A stretch of DNA of 64,000 bases, taken from Sphingomonas sp. FARSPH. GTDB lineage: Bacteria; Pseudomonadota; Alphaproteobacteria; Sphingomonadales; Sphingomonadaceae. The notes below the pieces were generated by a model. That model was not told the DNA's origin. It was given only the letters and a program-made list of their open reading frames with translations, and did no database searches. Within the stretch, counting starts at the first letter, position 1; each line of letters opens with the position of its first letter. The stretch is taken from NCBI RefSeq assembly GCF_003355005.1, contig NZ_CP029985.1, positions 2,750,501 through 2,814,500 on the forward strand, written 5' to 3'. Shown here in pieces: positions 25,427-34,143 of the stretch. Both the position numbers and the translations under genes were made by a program.

Positions 25427-26776
25427 ATGACGGGCGATGGCGCGCCGGACGCGGCGATCGCGGCGGCGGTCGAACCGGATGGTGCGCCGCGGATCGCGGT
25501 GCTCGACATGCTGCGCGGCGTGGCGATCCTCGGCATCCTGTTCATGAACATCAACGACATGGGCGGATCGATCACCGCGTCGGGCGGCGACGTGCGCCAT
25601 CTGGGCTGGACGCCGGCGGACCAGATCGCCTGGCTGCTGCGCGAGGTGCTGGCGGACGGCACCGCGCGATGCCTGCTCGAAATGCTGTTCGGCGCCGGAA
25701 TGCTGATCCTCACCGACCGTATCGCGCGCGGAGCGGAGGGACGGTGGGCGGTGCTGCGCCGCTACGGCTGGCGCAATCTGGTGCTCTGGGTGTTCGGCAT
25801 CGCGCACATGTTCGTACTGATGTGGCCCGGCGATATCCTCCATACCTATGCGGTGGCGGCGATGGTCGCCTGCTGCTTCCGCGCGCTGCGCCCGCGATGG
25901 CTGCTGACGATCGGCCTTGTGATGACCGCGCTCAACCTGTTCGGAGGCGGCATCGGCATCCTCTACACGCAGGCGAGCAACGCCAAGCGCCCCGTGCTGG
26001 AGCGAAAACTGGCCGCGCACCAGACGCTGACGAAAGCGGAGACGAAGATGCTCGCCGACATCCGCAAGGCGGATGCGAACCGCGCCAAGATGAAGGCGGA
26101 GCAGCAGCGCAAGATCACGGATGAGGACGCTTACGGCCGCGGCAGCCGCGCGCAATGGGTGCGCGGCCAGTGGCGCATGAACCTCGAACGGCTGGGTCCG
26201 ATGGAATTGGGCGCGATCTGGGAAGCGGCCTCGGTGATGCTCATAGGCGCGGCCTTGTTCAAGCTCGGCATCCTGCAGGGGCGACGGACGCGGCGTTTCT
26301 ATCTGGCGCTGACCGCGGTCGGCTGGGGCGTTGGCGGCGGACTGCGACTGGCCACGGCGCTGGCGGTGATGCGCTTCGACGGCCAGCCGCATATCGGCTG
26401 GGCGACGTACGAGGGCGCGCGCATTCTGATGACGATCGGGCATCTCGGCGCGATCAACCTGCTTGCCGGCACGATGTTGATGCGCCCGTTCGTCGCGGCG
26501 GGGCGGACCGCGCTGACGCTCTACGTCTGCCAGACGATGCTCGTGTCCTGGCTGATCTTCTCGCCGTTCGGCTTCGGCCTATACGGGCAGATGGGCTGGG
26601 CGGGGATGATGGCGCTGTCGATAGCGGTCGACGTCGTCCTGCTGATCGTCGCGAACGTGTATCTGCGCTATTTCCGCATCGCGCCGGTCGAATGGGCGTG
26701 GCGATCGATCGTCGAGCGGCGGCGGCTGCCGTTCCGGCATCGCGCGTCGGCTGTGGCAACGGCGGCGCTGGCGTGA
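25427..26776 (+). CDS. DUF418 domain-containing membrane protein
   Basis: Polytopic inner-membrane protein of 449 residues. The N-terminal LDMLRGVAILGILFMNINDM is the standard opening of DUF418/YeiB proteins and resembles the acyltransferase-3 and heparan N-acetyltransferase-like membrane families. Several helices follow, then a charged cytoplasmic loop (about residues 185-245, ERKLAAHQTLTKAETKMLAD) and the C-terminal DUF418 helices (TALTLYVCQTMLVSWLIFSP, FGFGLYGQMGWAGMMALSIA) with VEWAWRSIVERRRLPF at the end. Function is unknown. A GTG immediately before the ATG is an alternative start. Confidence 0.88.
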   Translation: MTGDGAPDAAIAAAVEPDGAPRIAVLDMLRGVAILGILFMNINDMGGSITASGGDVRHLGWTPADQIAWLLREVLADGTARCLLEMLFGAGMLILTDRIARGAEGRWAVLRRYGWRNLVLWVFGIAHMFVLMWPGDILHTYAVAAMVACCFRALRPRWLLTIGLVMTALNLFGGGIGILYTQASNAKRPVLERKLAAHQTLTKAETKMLADIRKADANRAKMKAEQQRKITDEDAYGRGSRAQWVRGQWRMNLERLGPMELGAIWEAASVMLIGAALFKLGILQGRRTRRFYLALTAVGWGVGGGLRLATALAVMRFDGQPHIGWATYEGARILMTIGHLGAINLLAGTMLMRPFVAAGRTALTLYVCQTMLVSWLIFSPFGFGLYGQMGWAGMMALSIAVDVVLLIVANVYLRYFRIAPVEWAWRSIVERRRLPFRHRASAVATAALA

Positions 26777-26805
26777 GCGCGCCGCGCTGACTAAAGGCGC
26801 TTCCC

Positions 26806-27942
26806 ATGTCGCGGCCCGTCAGCATCCTGCACCTGCATTCCAGTTTCGATCTGGGCGGCAAGGAAGCGCGCGCGGTGCGGCTGATGAACGCGTTCGGCGA
26901 TGCCGCGCGGCACACGATCGTATCGGGCGTTCCCGACCAGCTCGGCGCGCGCGCCGCGATCGGCAAGGGCATCCGCTACGAAATCGCGCAGGATGCGCCG
27001 TCGCTGACGGGGCGCCCCTCCGTTGCGCGCTACGAGGCGCTGGCGCGGTTCATGCGGCGGTTCGACCTGGTGCTCACCTACAATTGGGGCGCGGTCGACG
27101 GCGTGATGGCGCGCCGCGTGTTTGGGAAGGGCATGCCGCCGCTTGTTCATCACGAGGACGGCTTCAATGCCGATGAGGCGACGGGGCTGAAGGTCGAACG
27201 CAACATGTACCGCCGCCTCGCGCTGCCCGCCGCCGCGGCGCTGGTCGTGCCGTCCTTTGTCCTCGAAGACATCGCCCGCCGCATCTGGAAGCAGCCGGCG
27301 ACGCGCGTCCACCGCATCGCCAACGGCATCCCCACCGCGCTCTATGCGGGCAAGCCCGATCCGAAGGCGATTCCCGGCTTCGTCCCTAACGGCAAAGAAG
27401 TGGTGATCGGCGCGCTCGCCGGCCTGCGCGCGGTCAAGGACCTGCCGCTGCTGGTGCGCGCATGCGGCGGGCTGGCGGGGCGCATCCGACTGGTGATCGT
27501 CGGCGAGGGGCCTGAGCGGGAGGCGATCGCCGCAGCGGCGCGTCAGATGGGCATGGCGGACGCGCTCGTCCTGCCCGGCTTCCTCGACCGGCCGTATCGC
27601 TTCATCGGCCATTTCGACATTCTCGCCATTTCGTCGAAGAGCGAGCAGCAGCCGATCAGCGTCATCGAGGCGATGGCCGCCGGCCTTCCTGTCGCAAGCC
27701 TGCCGGTCGGCGATGTCGCGCGCATGGTGGCGCCCGAAAACGCACCGTTCATCGCCGCCGAGTCGGACGAAGTGCGGCTGCGTAACGCGCTCCAGCCCCT
27801 CGTCGCCGATGCTGCGCTGCGGCGCTCGGTCGGTCTCGCCAATCAGGCGAAGGCGCGCGCGGCGTTCGACGAGGCGGTAATGATCGCACAATACAAGCAG
27901 TTATACGAACGTGTTCTCGGCCGTGAGGGTGCGCTCGGTTGA
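26806..27942 (+). CDS. glycosyltransferase family 4 protein
   Basis: GT-B retaining glycosyltransferase, 378 residues, acting on an unknown sugar acceptor in cell-surface or lipid glycan synthesis. The N-terminal domain has LHLHSSFDLGGKEARAVRLM, the middle ALAGLRAVKDLPLLVRACGG and LVIVGEGPEREAI, and the C-terminal donor site DILAISSKSEQQPISVIEAM, which includes the E-x7-E pair typical of family 4, then AAGLPVASLPVGDVARMV. No membrane segment. It stands alone rather than in a polysaccharide cluster. Confidence 0.9.
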   Translation: MSRPVSILHLHSSFDLGGKEARAVRLMNAFGDAARHTIVSGVPDQLGARAAIGKGIRYEIAQDAPSLTGRPSVARYEALARFMRRFDLVLTYNWGAVDGVMARRVFGKGMPPLVHHEDGFNADEATGLKVERNMYRRLALPAAAALVVPSFVLEDIARRIWKQPATRVHRIANGIPTALYAGKPDPKAIPGFVPNGKEVVIGALAGLRAVKDLPLLVRACGGLAGRIRLVIVGEGPEREAIAAAARQMGMADALVLPGFLDRPYRFIGHFDILAISSKSEQQPISVIEAMAAGLPVASLPVGDVARMVAPENAPFIAAESDEVRLRNALQPLVADAALRRSVGLANQAKARAAFDEAVMIAQYKQLYERVLGREGALG

Positions 27943-27976
27943 TCACGCGCTTGCTGCGTCGCAGCGGCGCAAATGA

Positions 27977-28004
27977 TTGAATTTCAGCGAAAATCTGCTA
28001 TGGT
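27977..28004 (+). promoter_or_regulatory. putative sigma-70-type promoter
   Basis: TTGAAT and TATGGT separated by 16 bases, upstream of the small gene at 28068. Transcription would start near 28011, just before the hairpin leader. Prediction from consensus similarity only. Confidence 0.45.
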
Positions 28005-28012
28005 TCGTGATG

Positions 28013-28058
28013 GCCGGGCACCCCCGGGACGACACGAGGGCCCGGCTCCTTTTGGAGA
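28013..28058 (+). promoter_or_regulatory. structured leader before a small membrane protein
   Basis: GCCGGGC (28013-28019) pairs perfectly with GCCCGGC (28040-28046) and is followed by CTCCTTTTGGAG, where CTCC can pair with the GGAG of the ribosome binding site. The first hairpin followed by a short T-run could attenuate transcription, and the second could mask the Shine-Dalgarno sequence. Regulatory role is inference. Confidence 0.4.
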
Positions 28059-28067
28059 GGACGGGCC

Positions 28068-28202
28068 ATGCATACGATCAAGCATGTGGGGGAATATGGC
28101 GTCGTCGCGCTGGCTGGCGCGGCGTTGATGGTCGCGGCGACCGCGCTCGCCAAGATCGCCGCCGACGGGGTGATCCTGATCGGCGAGGCGATCCTGCGCT
28201 GA
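28068..28202 (+). CDS. small predicted membrane protein, 44 residues
   Basis: A 44-residue ORF starting MHTIKHVGEYGVVALAGAAL and ending VILIGEAILR. One hydrophobic helix (VVALAGAALMVAATALAKIA, about residues 12-31) suggests an inner-membrane peptide. Support comes from a strong ribosome binding site (GGAGAGGACGGGCC before ATG), a plausible promoter and structured leader upstream, and high third-position GC. I do not recognise a family. It stands alone between a glycosyltransferase and nitronate monooxygenase gene on the same strand. Confidence 0.6.
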   Translation: MHTIKHVGEYGVVALAGAALMVAATALAKIAADGVILIGEAILR

Positions 28203-28350
28203 GCGATCGGGAGCGGCGTTCCTGCCGGGCCAGGGCGATGCGCCGCGCTTCCGGCTGCGGCTTTCCCGCCACGGTAGCGCAATTTCTTCGCATCCACGGA
28301 ACCTTTGCGATATAGGCTCGCAGATTGTTTCCTGAGAGGTGCCGTTTCCC

Positions 28351-29754
28351 GTGTTCAAGGGCCTGAAGCCGATCGTCTACAATGGCCGCGAAGTATGGCC
28401 GCTCGTCGAAGGTGGAAAAGGGGTCGCAGCGACCAACCACGCATCGGCCGGGGCATGGGCCGCGGCCGGCGGGATCGGCACGGTATCGGCGGTTAACGCC
28501 GACAGCTACGATCCCGATGGCAAGATCATTCCGCAAATCTACCGCGCGCTGACCCGGCGTGAACGACACGAGGAACTGATCGAATATGCGATCGAGGGCG
28601 CCGTGCAACAGGTGCGCCGCGCGTTCGACATCGCGGGTGGCAAGGGCGCGATCAACATCAACGTCCTGTGGGAAATGGGCGGCGCGCAGCGCGTGCTGCA
28701 CGGCGTGCTCGAACGGACCAAGGGTCTCGTCTCGGGCGTCACCTGCGGCGCCGGCATGCCGTACAAGCTGTCGGAGATCGCGGCGTCCTATCAGGTCAGC
28801 TATCTGCCGATCGTCTCGTCCGGCCGCGCCTTCCGCGCCTTGTGGAAGCGCGCCTATTCGAAGGCGGCGGAATGGCTGGCGGCGGTGGTCTATGAGGACC
28901 CGTGGCTCGCCGGCGGACACAATGGCCTGTCGAACGCGGAAGATCCGCTGAAGCCGCAGGACCCGTATCCCCGCGTCAAGGAACTGCGCGAGACGATGCG
29001 CGAGGGCGGCATCCCCGATACGACGCCGATCGTGATGGCGGGCGGCGTCTGGTATTTGCGCGACTGGAACGACTGGATCGACAATCCCGAACTCGGCACG
29101 ATCGCCTTCCAATACGGCACGCGTCCGCTGCTGACTCAGGAAAGTCCGATCCCCGATGCGTGGAAGGCGCAGCTGACGCAGATCGAGGAGGGCGGGGTGC
29201 TGCTCCACCGCTTCAGCCCGACCGGTTTCTATTCGTCGGCCGTGCGCAACCCGTTCCTGCGCAGCCTCGAGGCGCGCTCGGAACGCCAGATCGCCTTCTC
29301 GACGCAGGAGGCGGGCGACCACGTCTTCCAGCTCGACGTCGGCGTGAAGGGCAAGAACTTCTGGGTGACGCGCGGCGATCTGTTGCGCGCGCGCGAATGG
29401 TTCGGGGCGGGCTTCACCACGGCGCTGAAGACGCCCGACAACACGCTCGTCTTTGTCACGCCCGAAGAGGCGAAGGAAATCCGCAAGGACCAGGCTGATT
29501 GCATGGGCTGCCTGTCGCAATGCCTGTTCTCGAGCTGGGCGGATACCGAGACCAACTCGACCGGCCGCCTCGCCGATCCGCGCAGCTTCTGCATCCAGAA
29601 GACGCTGCAGGACATCGCGCACGGCGGCGACGTCGACAACAACCTGATGTTCGCGGGCCACGCCGCCTATAACTTCAAGCGTGATCCCTTCTATTCGAAC
29701 GGGTTCGTGCCGACGGTGAAGCAGCTGGTCGACCGTATCCTGACGGGCGATTGA
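28351..29754 (+). CDS. nitronate monooxygenase family protein
   Basis: FMN-dependent TIM-barrel oxidoreductase of the 2-nitropropane dioxygenase family, 467 residues, longer than the usual 320-380. Phrases include VAATNHASAGAWAAAGGIGT, INVLWEMGGAQRVLHGVLER, GLVSGVTCGAGMPYKLSEIA, YLPIVSSGRAFRALWKRAYS, PIVMAGGVWYLRDWNDWID and GTRPLLTQESPIP. The C-terminal part holds a cysteine-bearing segment (DQADCMGCLSQCLFSS) that could bind metal and is not part of the classical enzyme. Such long forms are conserved in sphingomonads. I start at the GTG of MFKGLKPIV because GAGAGG lies 11 bases upstream; a GTG at 28339 is the alternative. Confidence 0.85.
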   Translation: MFKGLKPIVYNGREVWPLVEGGKGVAATNHASAGAWAAAGGIGTVSAVNADSYDPDGKIIPQIYRALTRRERHEELIEYAIEGAVQQVRRAFDIAGGKGAININVLWEMGGAQRVLHGVLERTKGLVSGVTCGAGMPYKLSEIAASYQVSYLPIVSSGRAFRALWKRAYSKAAEWLAAVVYEDPWLAGGHNGLSNAEDPLKPQDPYPRVKELRETMREGGIPDTTPIVMAGGVWYLRDWNDWIDNPELGTIAFQYGTRPLLTQESPIPDAWKAQLTQIEEGGVLLHRFSPTGFYSSAVRNPFLRSLEARSERQIAFSTQEAGDHVFQLDVGVKGKNFWVTRGDLLRAREWFGAGFTTALKTPDNTLVFVTPEEAKEIRKDQADCMGCLSQCLFSSWADTETNSTGRLADPRSFCIQKTLQDIAHGGDVDNNLMFAGHAAYNFKRDPFYSNGFVPTVKQLVDRILTGD

Positions 29755-30212
29755 CCCCTACGCTGGCCAGCACGCTGGCGGCCGTTGCGAAAGCGATGGC
29801 CCCGGCGACGCGGCCGTGGTGGGTGATCGGCAGCGCAGCGGTGGCGCTGCATGACGTCGCTGCGGGGGAGGTGCGGGACGTCGACGTCCTCATCGATCCG
29901 GTCGACGTCACCGCCCTGTTTGGCGAACTGAGCATCGCGCCGATCACGCTGGCGCCCGATCCGTTGTTCCGGTCCGATGTCTTCGCACGCTGGACCGGGG
30001 CCGGCCTGCCCGTCGAATTCATGGCGGGATTTTCGGTCGCGACGGTTGATGGCTGGTCGGCGGTTCGGCCTGTCACACGCCAGGCCATCGCCCTCGGGGC
30101 AGCGACGGTCTACACACCGGATCGCGCGGAACTGATCGCCCTGCTGCGCCGGTTCGGCAGGCCGAAGGACCTGAGGCGCGCCGCGGCGCTGGAGGGGCGG
30201 AAGACGGGTTGA
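29751..30212 (+). CDS. nucleotidyltransferase-like protein
   Basis: A 153-residue protein beginning with TTG that overlaps the previous stop as TTGA, so it is probably coupled to the nitronate monooxygenase gene. The region WWVIGSAAVALHDVAAGEVR followed by DVDVLIDPVDV resembles the G-S...D-x-D signature of minimal polymerase-beta-type nucleotidyltransferases, such as those in antitoxin or AbiEii-like pairs, although the spacing is not classical. The rest (FARWTGAGLPVEFMAGF, DRAELIALLRRFGRPKDLRR) fits that fold. No partner toxin gene is adjacent. Assignment is tentative. Confidence 0.6.
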   Translation: MTPTLASTLAAVAKAMAPATRPWWVIGSAAVALHDVAAGEVRDVDVLIDPVDVTALFGELSIAPITLAPDPLFRSDVFARWTGAGLPVEFMAGFSVATVDGWSAVRPVTRQAIALGAATVYTPDRAELIALLRRFGRPKDLRRAAALEGRKTG

Positions 30213-30398
30213 GGCTCTCGTCTTCCGCCCCGCGCGCGCATTAGGCGACATTGCCGCAGGTCGCCCCCCGCGACACCTGCACCGGACGTGATCGACATGA
30301 CGAACGCCCTGTCGCTTCCCCGGTAGCTGCGAATGTCGCAGCGCAGCGAACGGTTCCGCGGCGTAAAGATTTGTCGCGAGCGGCAGGGGCGCCGGCCG

Positions 30399-31397
30399 TC
30401 AGGCCCAGCCGTCGAGCACCTGATCGGGCGGACGATGTCCATCGGCCCACATGCGGATGTTCTGGATGACGCGCTCGCCGGACGCCTGCCGCCCCTCGTA
30501 GGTGGCGGAGCCCATATGCGGGGTCATCACCACGTTGGGCAGCGCGAGCAGCCGGGGGTCGATCGTGGGCTCGTGCTCCCACACGTCCAGCCCCGCGCCC
30601 GCCAGATGCCCCGCCTCCAGCGCCTCGACCAGCGCATGTTCGTCGAGGATGCCGCCGCGCGAGGTGTTGATGACGTAGACGTGCCGTCGCATCAGCGCGA
30701 TGCGACGGCGATCGATCAGGTCGCGGCTGTCGTCGTTGAGCGGCGTGTGGATCGACACGATGTCCGCCGCGCGCAGCATGTCGTCGAGATCGGCATGGAA
30801 CGTCGCGCCCAGCTCCGCCTCCACTACTGCGGGCAGGCGGTGGCGATTGTGATAGAGGATCGACAGGCCGAACGCGCGCGCCCGCCGCGCCACCGCCTGT
30901 CCGATGCGGCCCATTCCGACGATGCCCAGCGTCTTGCCGCCGATGCGATGGCCCAGCATGCCGCCGGGGCTCCAGCCGTGCCACTCGCCCGACCGGACCA
31001 GCTTCTCGCCTTCCGCCAGGCGGCGCGGCACCGACAGGATCAGCGCCATCGCCATGTCGGCGGTATCCTCGGTCAGGACGCCCGGCGTGTTGGTGACGAT
31101 GATGCCGCGCGCGCGCGCCGCCTTCAGTGCGATATGGTTCACGCCCGCGCCGTAATTGGCGATCAGCTTCAGCCGCGGCCCCGCCTGTTCGATCAGCGCG
31201 GCGTCGATATCGTCGGTGACGGTCGGTACCAGCACGTCGCAATCCGCCATCGCGGTGGCGAGCTGATCGCGCGACATCTTGGCGTCGCCGCGGTTGTTCG
31301 TCGTGTCGAACAACGCCTCCAGCCGCGCCATCACGCCCTCCGCCAGTTCGCGGGTCACGACAACCTTGGGATTGGGGCAGCGGCGGGTATCGGTCAT
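30399..31397 (-). CDS. D-2-hydroxyacid dehydrogenase (glyoxylate/hydroxypyruvate reductase type)
   Basis: NAD(P)H-dependent reductase of 2-oxoacids, 332 residues. The family layout is complete: LIANYGAGVNHIALKAARAR in the substrate domain, the Rossmann loop LGIVGMGRIGQAVARRARAF, catalytic Arg in VYVINTSRGGILDEHAL, Glu in LDVWEHEPTIDPRLL and His in VMTPHMGSATYEGR. Best matches by eye are glyoxylate reductase / D-glycerate dehydrogenase. I start at MTDTRRCPNP; an ATG nine bases upstream (31406) is equally possible. It is divergent from the SH3-domain gene. Confidence 0.9.
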   Translation of the reverse strand: MTDTRRCPNPKVVVTRELAEGVMARLEALFDTTNNRGDAKMSRDQLATAMADCDVLVPTVTDDIDAALIEQAGPRLKLIANYGAGVNHIALKAARARGIIVTNTPGVLTEDTADMAMALILSVPRRLAEGEKLVRSGEWHGWSPGGMLGHRIGGKTLGIVGMGRIGQAVARRARAFGLSILYHNRHRLPAVVEAELGATFHADLDDMLRAADIVSIHTPLNDDSRDLIDRRRIALMRRHVYVINTSRGGILDEHALVEALEAGHLAGAGLDVWEHEPTIDPRLLALPNVVMTPHMGSATYEGRQASGERVIQNIRMWADGHRPPDQVLDGWA

Positions 31398-31495
31398 CGC
31401 CGCCATGGTTGGCGGAGGGGAGCGGCGGCGTCAACGGATGGTTGAAGCCGCGGCGCGGCGCGCTATGCAGGCGGCCTACAGGGAAAAGGACAGGG

Positions 31496-31987
31496 ATGAT
31501 GCGCCTTCTCGCTCTTGCCGCCGCGGCGCTGGCGATGGTCGCCGCCGATACCGGCGTGCATGCCGCCGACACGAAGAAGGCGCCGCCGTTCTTCGGCTCG
31601 ATCGCCGCGGGGCGGGCGCGGATGCGCACCGGGCCGGGGCGTACCTATCCCGCCAACTGGCTGTACCAGCGCGCCGACCTGCCCGTGCGTGTCGTCGCGG
31701 TGTTCAAGGAATGGCGCAAGGTCGAGGATCCCGACGGCGCGCAGGGGTGGATTCTCGCCGCCCTCATCAGCGAGCGGCGCACCGCAATCGTCCGCGGCAG
31801 CCAGCCAATCGAGATGCGCGAACGCCCGTCGCCCGGCGCGCGGCTGATGTGGCGCGCGGAGCCGGGCGTCGTCGGTCGCCTCAGCCAGTGCAGCGGCGGC
31901 TGGTGCCGCTTCGACGTGAAGGGCCAGGCCGCCTATGTCGAAACGCGCGACCTGTGGGGCGTCGATCCGGGCGAGAGCCTGCCCTGA
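31496..31987 (+). CDS. secreted SH3-domain protein
   Basis: A 163-residue exported protein with bacterial SH3-like repeats that probably bind cell-wall peptides. It has a signal peptide (MMRLLALAAAALAMVAADTG, cut near ADTKK), then a domain with ARMRTGPGRTYPANWLYQRA, LPVRVVAVFKEWRKVEDPDG and GWILAALISERRTAIV, followed by a second (MRERPSPGARLMWRAEPGVV, CSGGWCRFDVKGQAAYVETR). AAGGA precedes a double ATG; the second ATG is the alternative start. It converges on the next gene with a three-base gap. Confidence 0.85.
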   Translation: MMRLLALAAAALAMVAADTGVHAADTKKAPPFFGSIAAGRARMRTGPGRTYPANWLYQRADLPVRVVAVFKEWRKVEDPDGAQGWILAALISERRTAIVRGSQPIEMRERPSPGARLMWRAEPGVVGRLSQCSGGWCRFDVKGQAAYVETRDLWGVDPGESLP

Positions 31988-31990
31988 TCG

Positions 31991-32755
31991 TCACGCTGCG
32001 GCGCGCGCGATGTCGCCCGCTTTCCGGCGCACCGCCAATCCCGCGATCGCGACGAACACGAACCACACGGCGAAGATCAGGCCGCCGACGAGGCCGAAGA
32101 AGCCGAGCGTGTGCGCAAGCGATGCCTGGCGCGCGATCACCTGCCCCCAGTCGACCAGCGAATGCGACGGATCTCGCGGGTCGTAACGGATCGGGACGAC
32201 GCCGTTCTGCCGGGCGTAGTTATACGCGGGCCCAGGATCGTGCGGCGTGTTGCCGAGGCGGGCGAACCCCTCGACCGAGCGATGCGCGCCCACCGGCGTG
32301 AAGCGATATTCGGCTTCGATCGTGCAGCGATGCGCCTTGGTGCATTCGGTATCGAACATGCGGACCAACTGCGCGCGCACCGGGATGCCGCGCGCCATCA
32401 GGTCCTCCGCCACGCGATGATCCCGCCACGCGGAATGGCCGAAGAAGACGAGCGGCATCTCCAGTGCCAGCAGCATCATGACCGCCAGCGTCGCGCCGGC
32501 ATGCCGCGACAGCGTGCGGCTTCGCCGCAGCACCGTCAGCCCGCCATAAATGATGCTGACCATCGTCATGCACAGCAACATCACCGGCACGGTACGGCCG
32601 TGAAGCAAGACGTCGCGCACGCTTTCCCTGCCGATCAGCAATTCGGGCAACGCCATGATTGCCGACAGCGCGACGGTGGCCGCCATCATCCCCAGATACA
32701 TCCGCAGCGGCGATGGCGACGTCCCGGTCGTGGTCGAAACGGTGTCAGGCATCAT
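31991..32755 (-). CDS. membrane protein with DUF3592-like domain
   Basis: A 254-residue inner-membrane protein. Helices are seen at about residues 20-40 (MMAATVALSAIMALPELLIG), 55-75 (VMLLCMTMVSIIYGGLTVL), 88-106 (TLAVMMLLALEMPLVFFGHS) and 222-242 (LGFFGLVGGLIFAVWFVFVA). Between them is a soluble stretch with two cysteines (FDTECTKAHRCTIEAEYRFT) and VVPIRYDPRDPSHSLVDWG, which is the wording of DUF3592-type domains. Function unknown. Confidence 0.75.
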   Translation of the reverse strand: MMPDTVSTTTGTSPSPLRMYLGMMAATVALSAIMALPELLIGRESVRDVLLHGRTVPVMLLCMTMVSIIYGGLTVLRRSRTLSRHAGATLAVMMLLALEMPLVFFGHSAWRDHRVAEDLMARGIPVRAQLVRMFDTECTKAHRCTIEAEYRFTPVGAHRSVEGFARLGNTPHDPGPAYNYARQNGVVPIRYDPRDPSHSLVDWGQVIARQASLAHTLGFFGLVGGLIFAVWFVFVAIAGLAVRRKAGDIARAAA

Positions 32756-32817
32756 CGCTCCCGGCCCGGTTCGGCGGCGAACCGGGCGCGGTCTAGCGCG
32801 CGCCGCTTACATCCCGC

Positions 32818-34002
32818 TTACAACAGTTCGACCGCCATCGCCGTCGCCTCGCCGCCGCCGATGCACAGGCTGGCGAGCCCACGCTTCCGGCCGCTGCCCT
32901 GCAACGCCGACAGCAGGGTCGCGAGGATGCGCGCGCCGCTCGCGCCGATCGGGTGGCCGAGCGCGCAGGCGCCGCCATGGACGTTGAGCCGCGCATGATC
33001 GAGGCCGAGATCGTGCATCGCGATCATCGACACCGCCGCGAACGCCTCATTGACCTCGAACAGGTCGACGTCGTCCTTGCGCCACCCTGCCTTGTCGAGC
33101 GCCTTCTGCATCGCGAAGACGGGCGCGGTGGTGAACAGCGCGGGGGCGTGCGCGTGCGCGGCGTGGCTGACGATCCGCGCGATCGGCGACAGGCCCAGCC
33201 GCTCCGCGACGCTGGCGCGCGTCATCACCAGCGCGGCGGCGCCGTCCGAAATCGACGAGGCGTTGGCGGCGGTGATCGTGCCGTCGCGCGAGAAGGCGGG
33301 CTTCAGCGTCGGGATCTTCGCGACGTCGCCCTTGGCGGGCTGCTCGTCGACCGACACCGTGGTCGAACCCTTGCGGCCCGTCACCTCGACTGGAACGATC
33401 TCGCGGTCGAACGCGCCGCTTGCCTGCGCGCGTTGCGCCCGATGCAGCGATTCGATCGCATAATCGTCCATCGCCTTGCGCGAGAACTGGTATTGGGCGG
33501 CGGTGTCCTCCGCGAAATTGCCCATCAGCTTGCCGGGCTCGTATGCATCCTCCAGCCCGTCGAGGTACATGTGGTCGTACATCGTGTCGTGGCCGATGCG
33601 CGCGCCGGCGCGATGCTTCTTCGACAGATAGGGGGCGTTTGACATGCTCTCCATGCCGCCCGCGACGAGCAGGTCGACCGATCCGGCGCCCAGCGCGTCG
33701 GCCGCCATGATCGCGGCCTGCATCCCCGATCCGCACATCTTGTTGACCGTCGTCGCCTCGACGTGCGTGCCGAGCCCCGCGCCGATCGCCGCCTGTCGCG
33801 CGGGCGCCTGGCCGAGGCCCGCGGGCAGGACGCACCCCATGTAGATGCGCTCGACCGCCGCGGCATCGACGCCGGCACGCTCCACCGCCGCCTTCACCGC
33901 CGCCGCGCCGAGCGCGGTCGCGCTCGCGCCGGCCAGGCTGCCCTGGAACGACCCCATCGGGGTGCGCGCATAGCCGAGGATGACGACGGGATCGGTGGAC
34001 AT
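32818..34002 (-). CDS. acetyl-CoA C-acyltransferase (thiolase)
   Basis: Condenses or cleaves acyl-CoA, 394 residues. The three catalytic motifs are intact: the nucleophilic Cys in VNKMCGSGMQAAIMAADAL, the His in NVHGGACALGHPIGASGAR, and the C-terminal Cys in GLASLCIGGGEATAMAVEL. Start MSTDPVVILGYARTPMGSFQ is preceded by GGAGAG; the upstream open frame is probably untranslated. Acetyl-CoA acetyltransferase is the likeliest subtype, but without neighbouring beta-oxidation or polyhydroxybutyrate genes the pathway is open. Confidence 0.93.
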   Translation of the reverse strand: MSTDPVVILGYARTPMGSFQGSLAGASATALGAAAVKAAVERAGVDAAAVERIYMGCVLPAGLGQAPARQAAIGAGLGTHVEATTVNKMCGSGMQAAIMAADALGAGSVDLLVAGGMESMSNAPYLSKKHRAGARIGHDTMYDHMYLDGLEDAYEPGKLMGNFAEDTAAQYQFSRKAMDDYAIESLHRAQRAQASGAFDREIVPVEVTGRKGSTTVSVDEQPAKGDVAKIPTLKPAFSRDGTITAANASSISDGAAALVMTRASVAERLGLSPIARIVSHAAHAHAPALFTTAPVFAMQKALDKAGWRKDDVDLFEVNEAFAAVSMIAMHDLGLDHARLNVHGGACALGHPIGASGARILATLLSALQGSGRKRGLASLCIGGGEATAMAVELL

Positions 34003-34143
34003 GGGGCTCTCCGCGAAAGACATGATCTGTTTGATGCGCGATCTAGGGTGGCGAGGCGGGGAGGGCAATGCGGTTGCAGATGATACCGGTTGTGCCATGC
34101 CGCCGCAGTTGACGAAGCGGCAGGCGGGGGGCACCCGGCGGGC

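Noticed and set aside
30213..30398. Leftward frames between the nucleotidyltransferase-like and dehydrogenase genes
   Set aside because: Two frames look faintly protein-like near their ends but neither has a start or known family.
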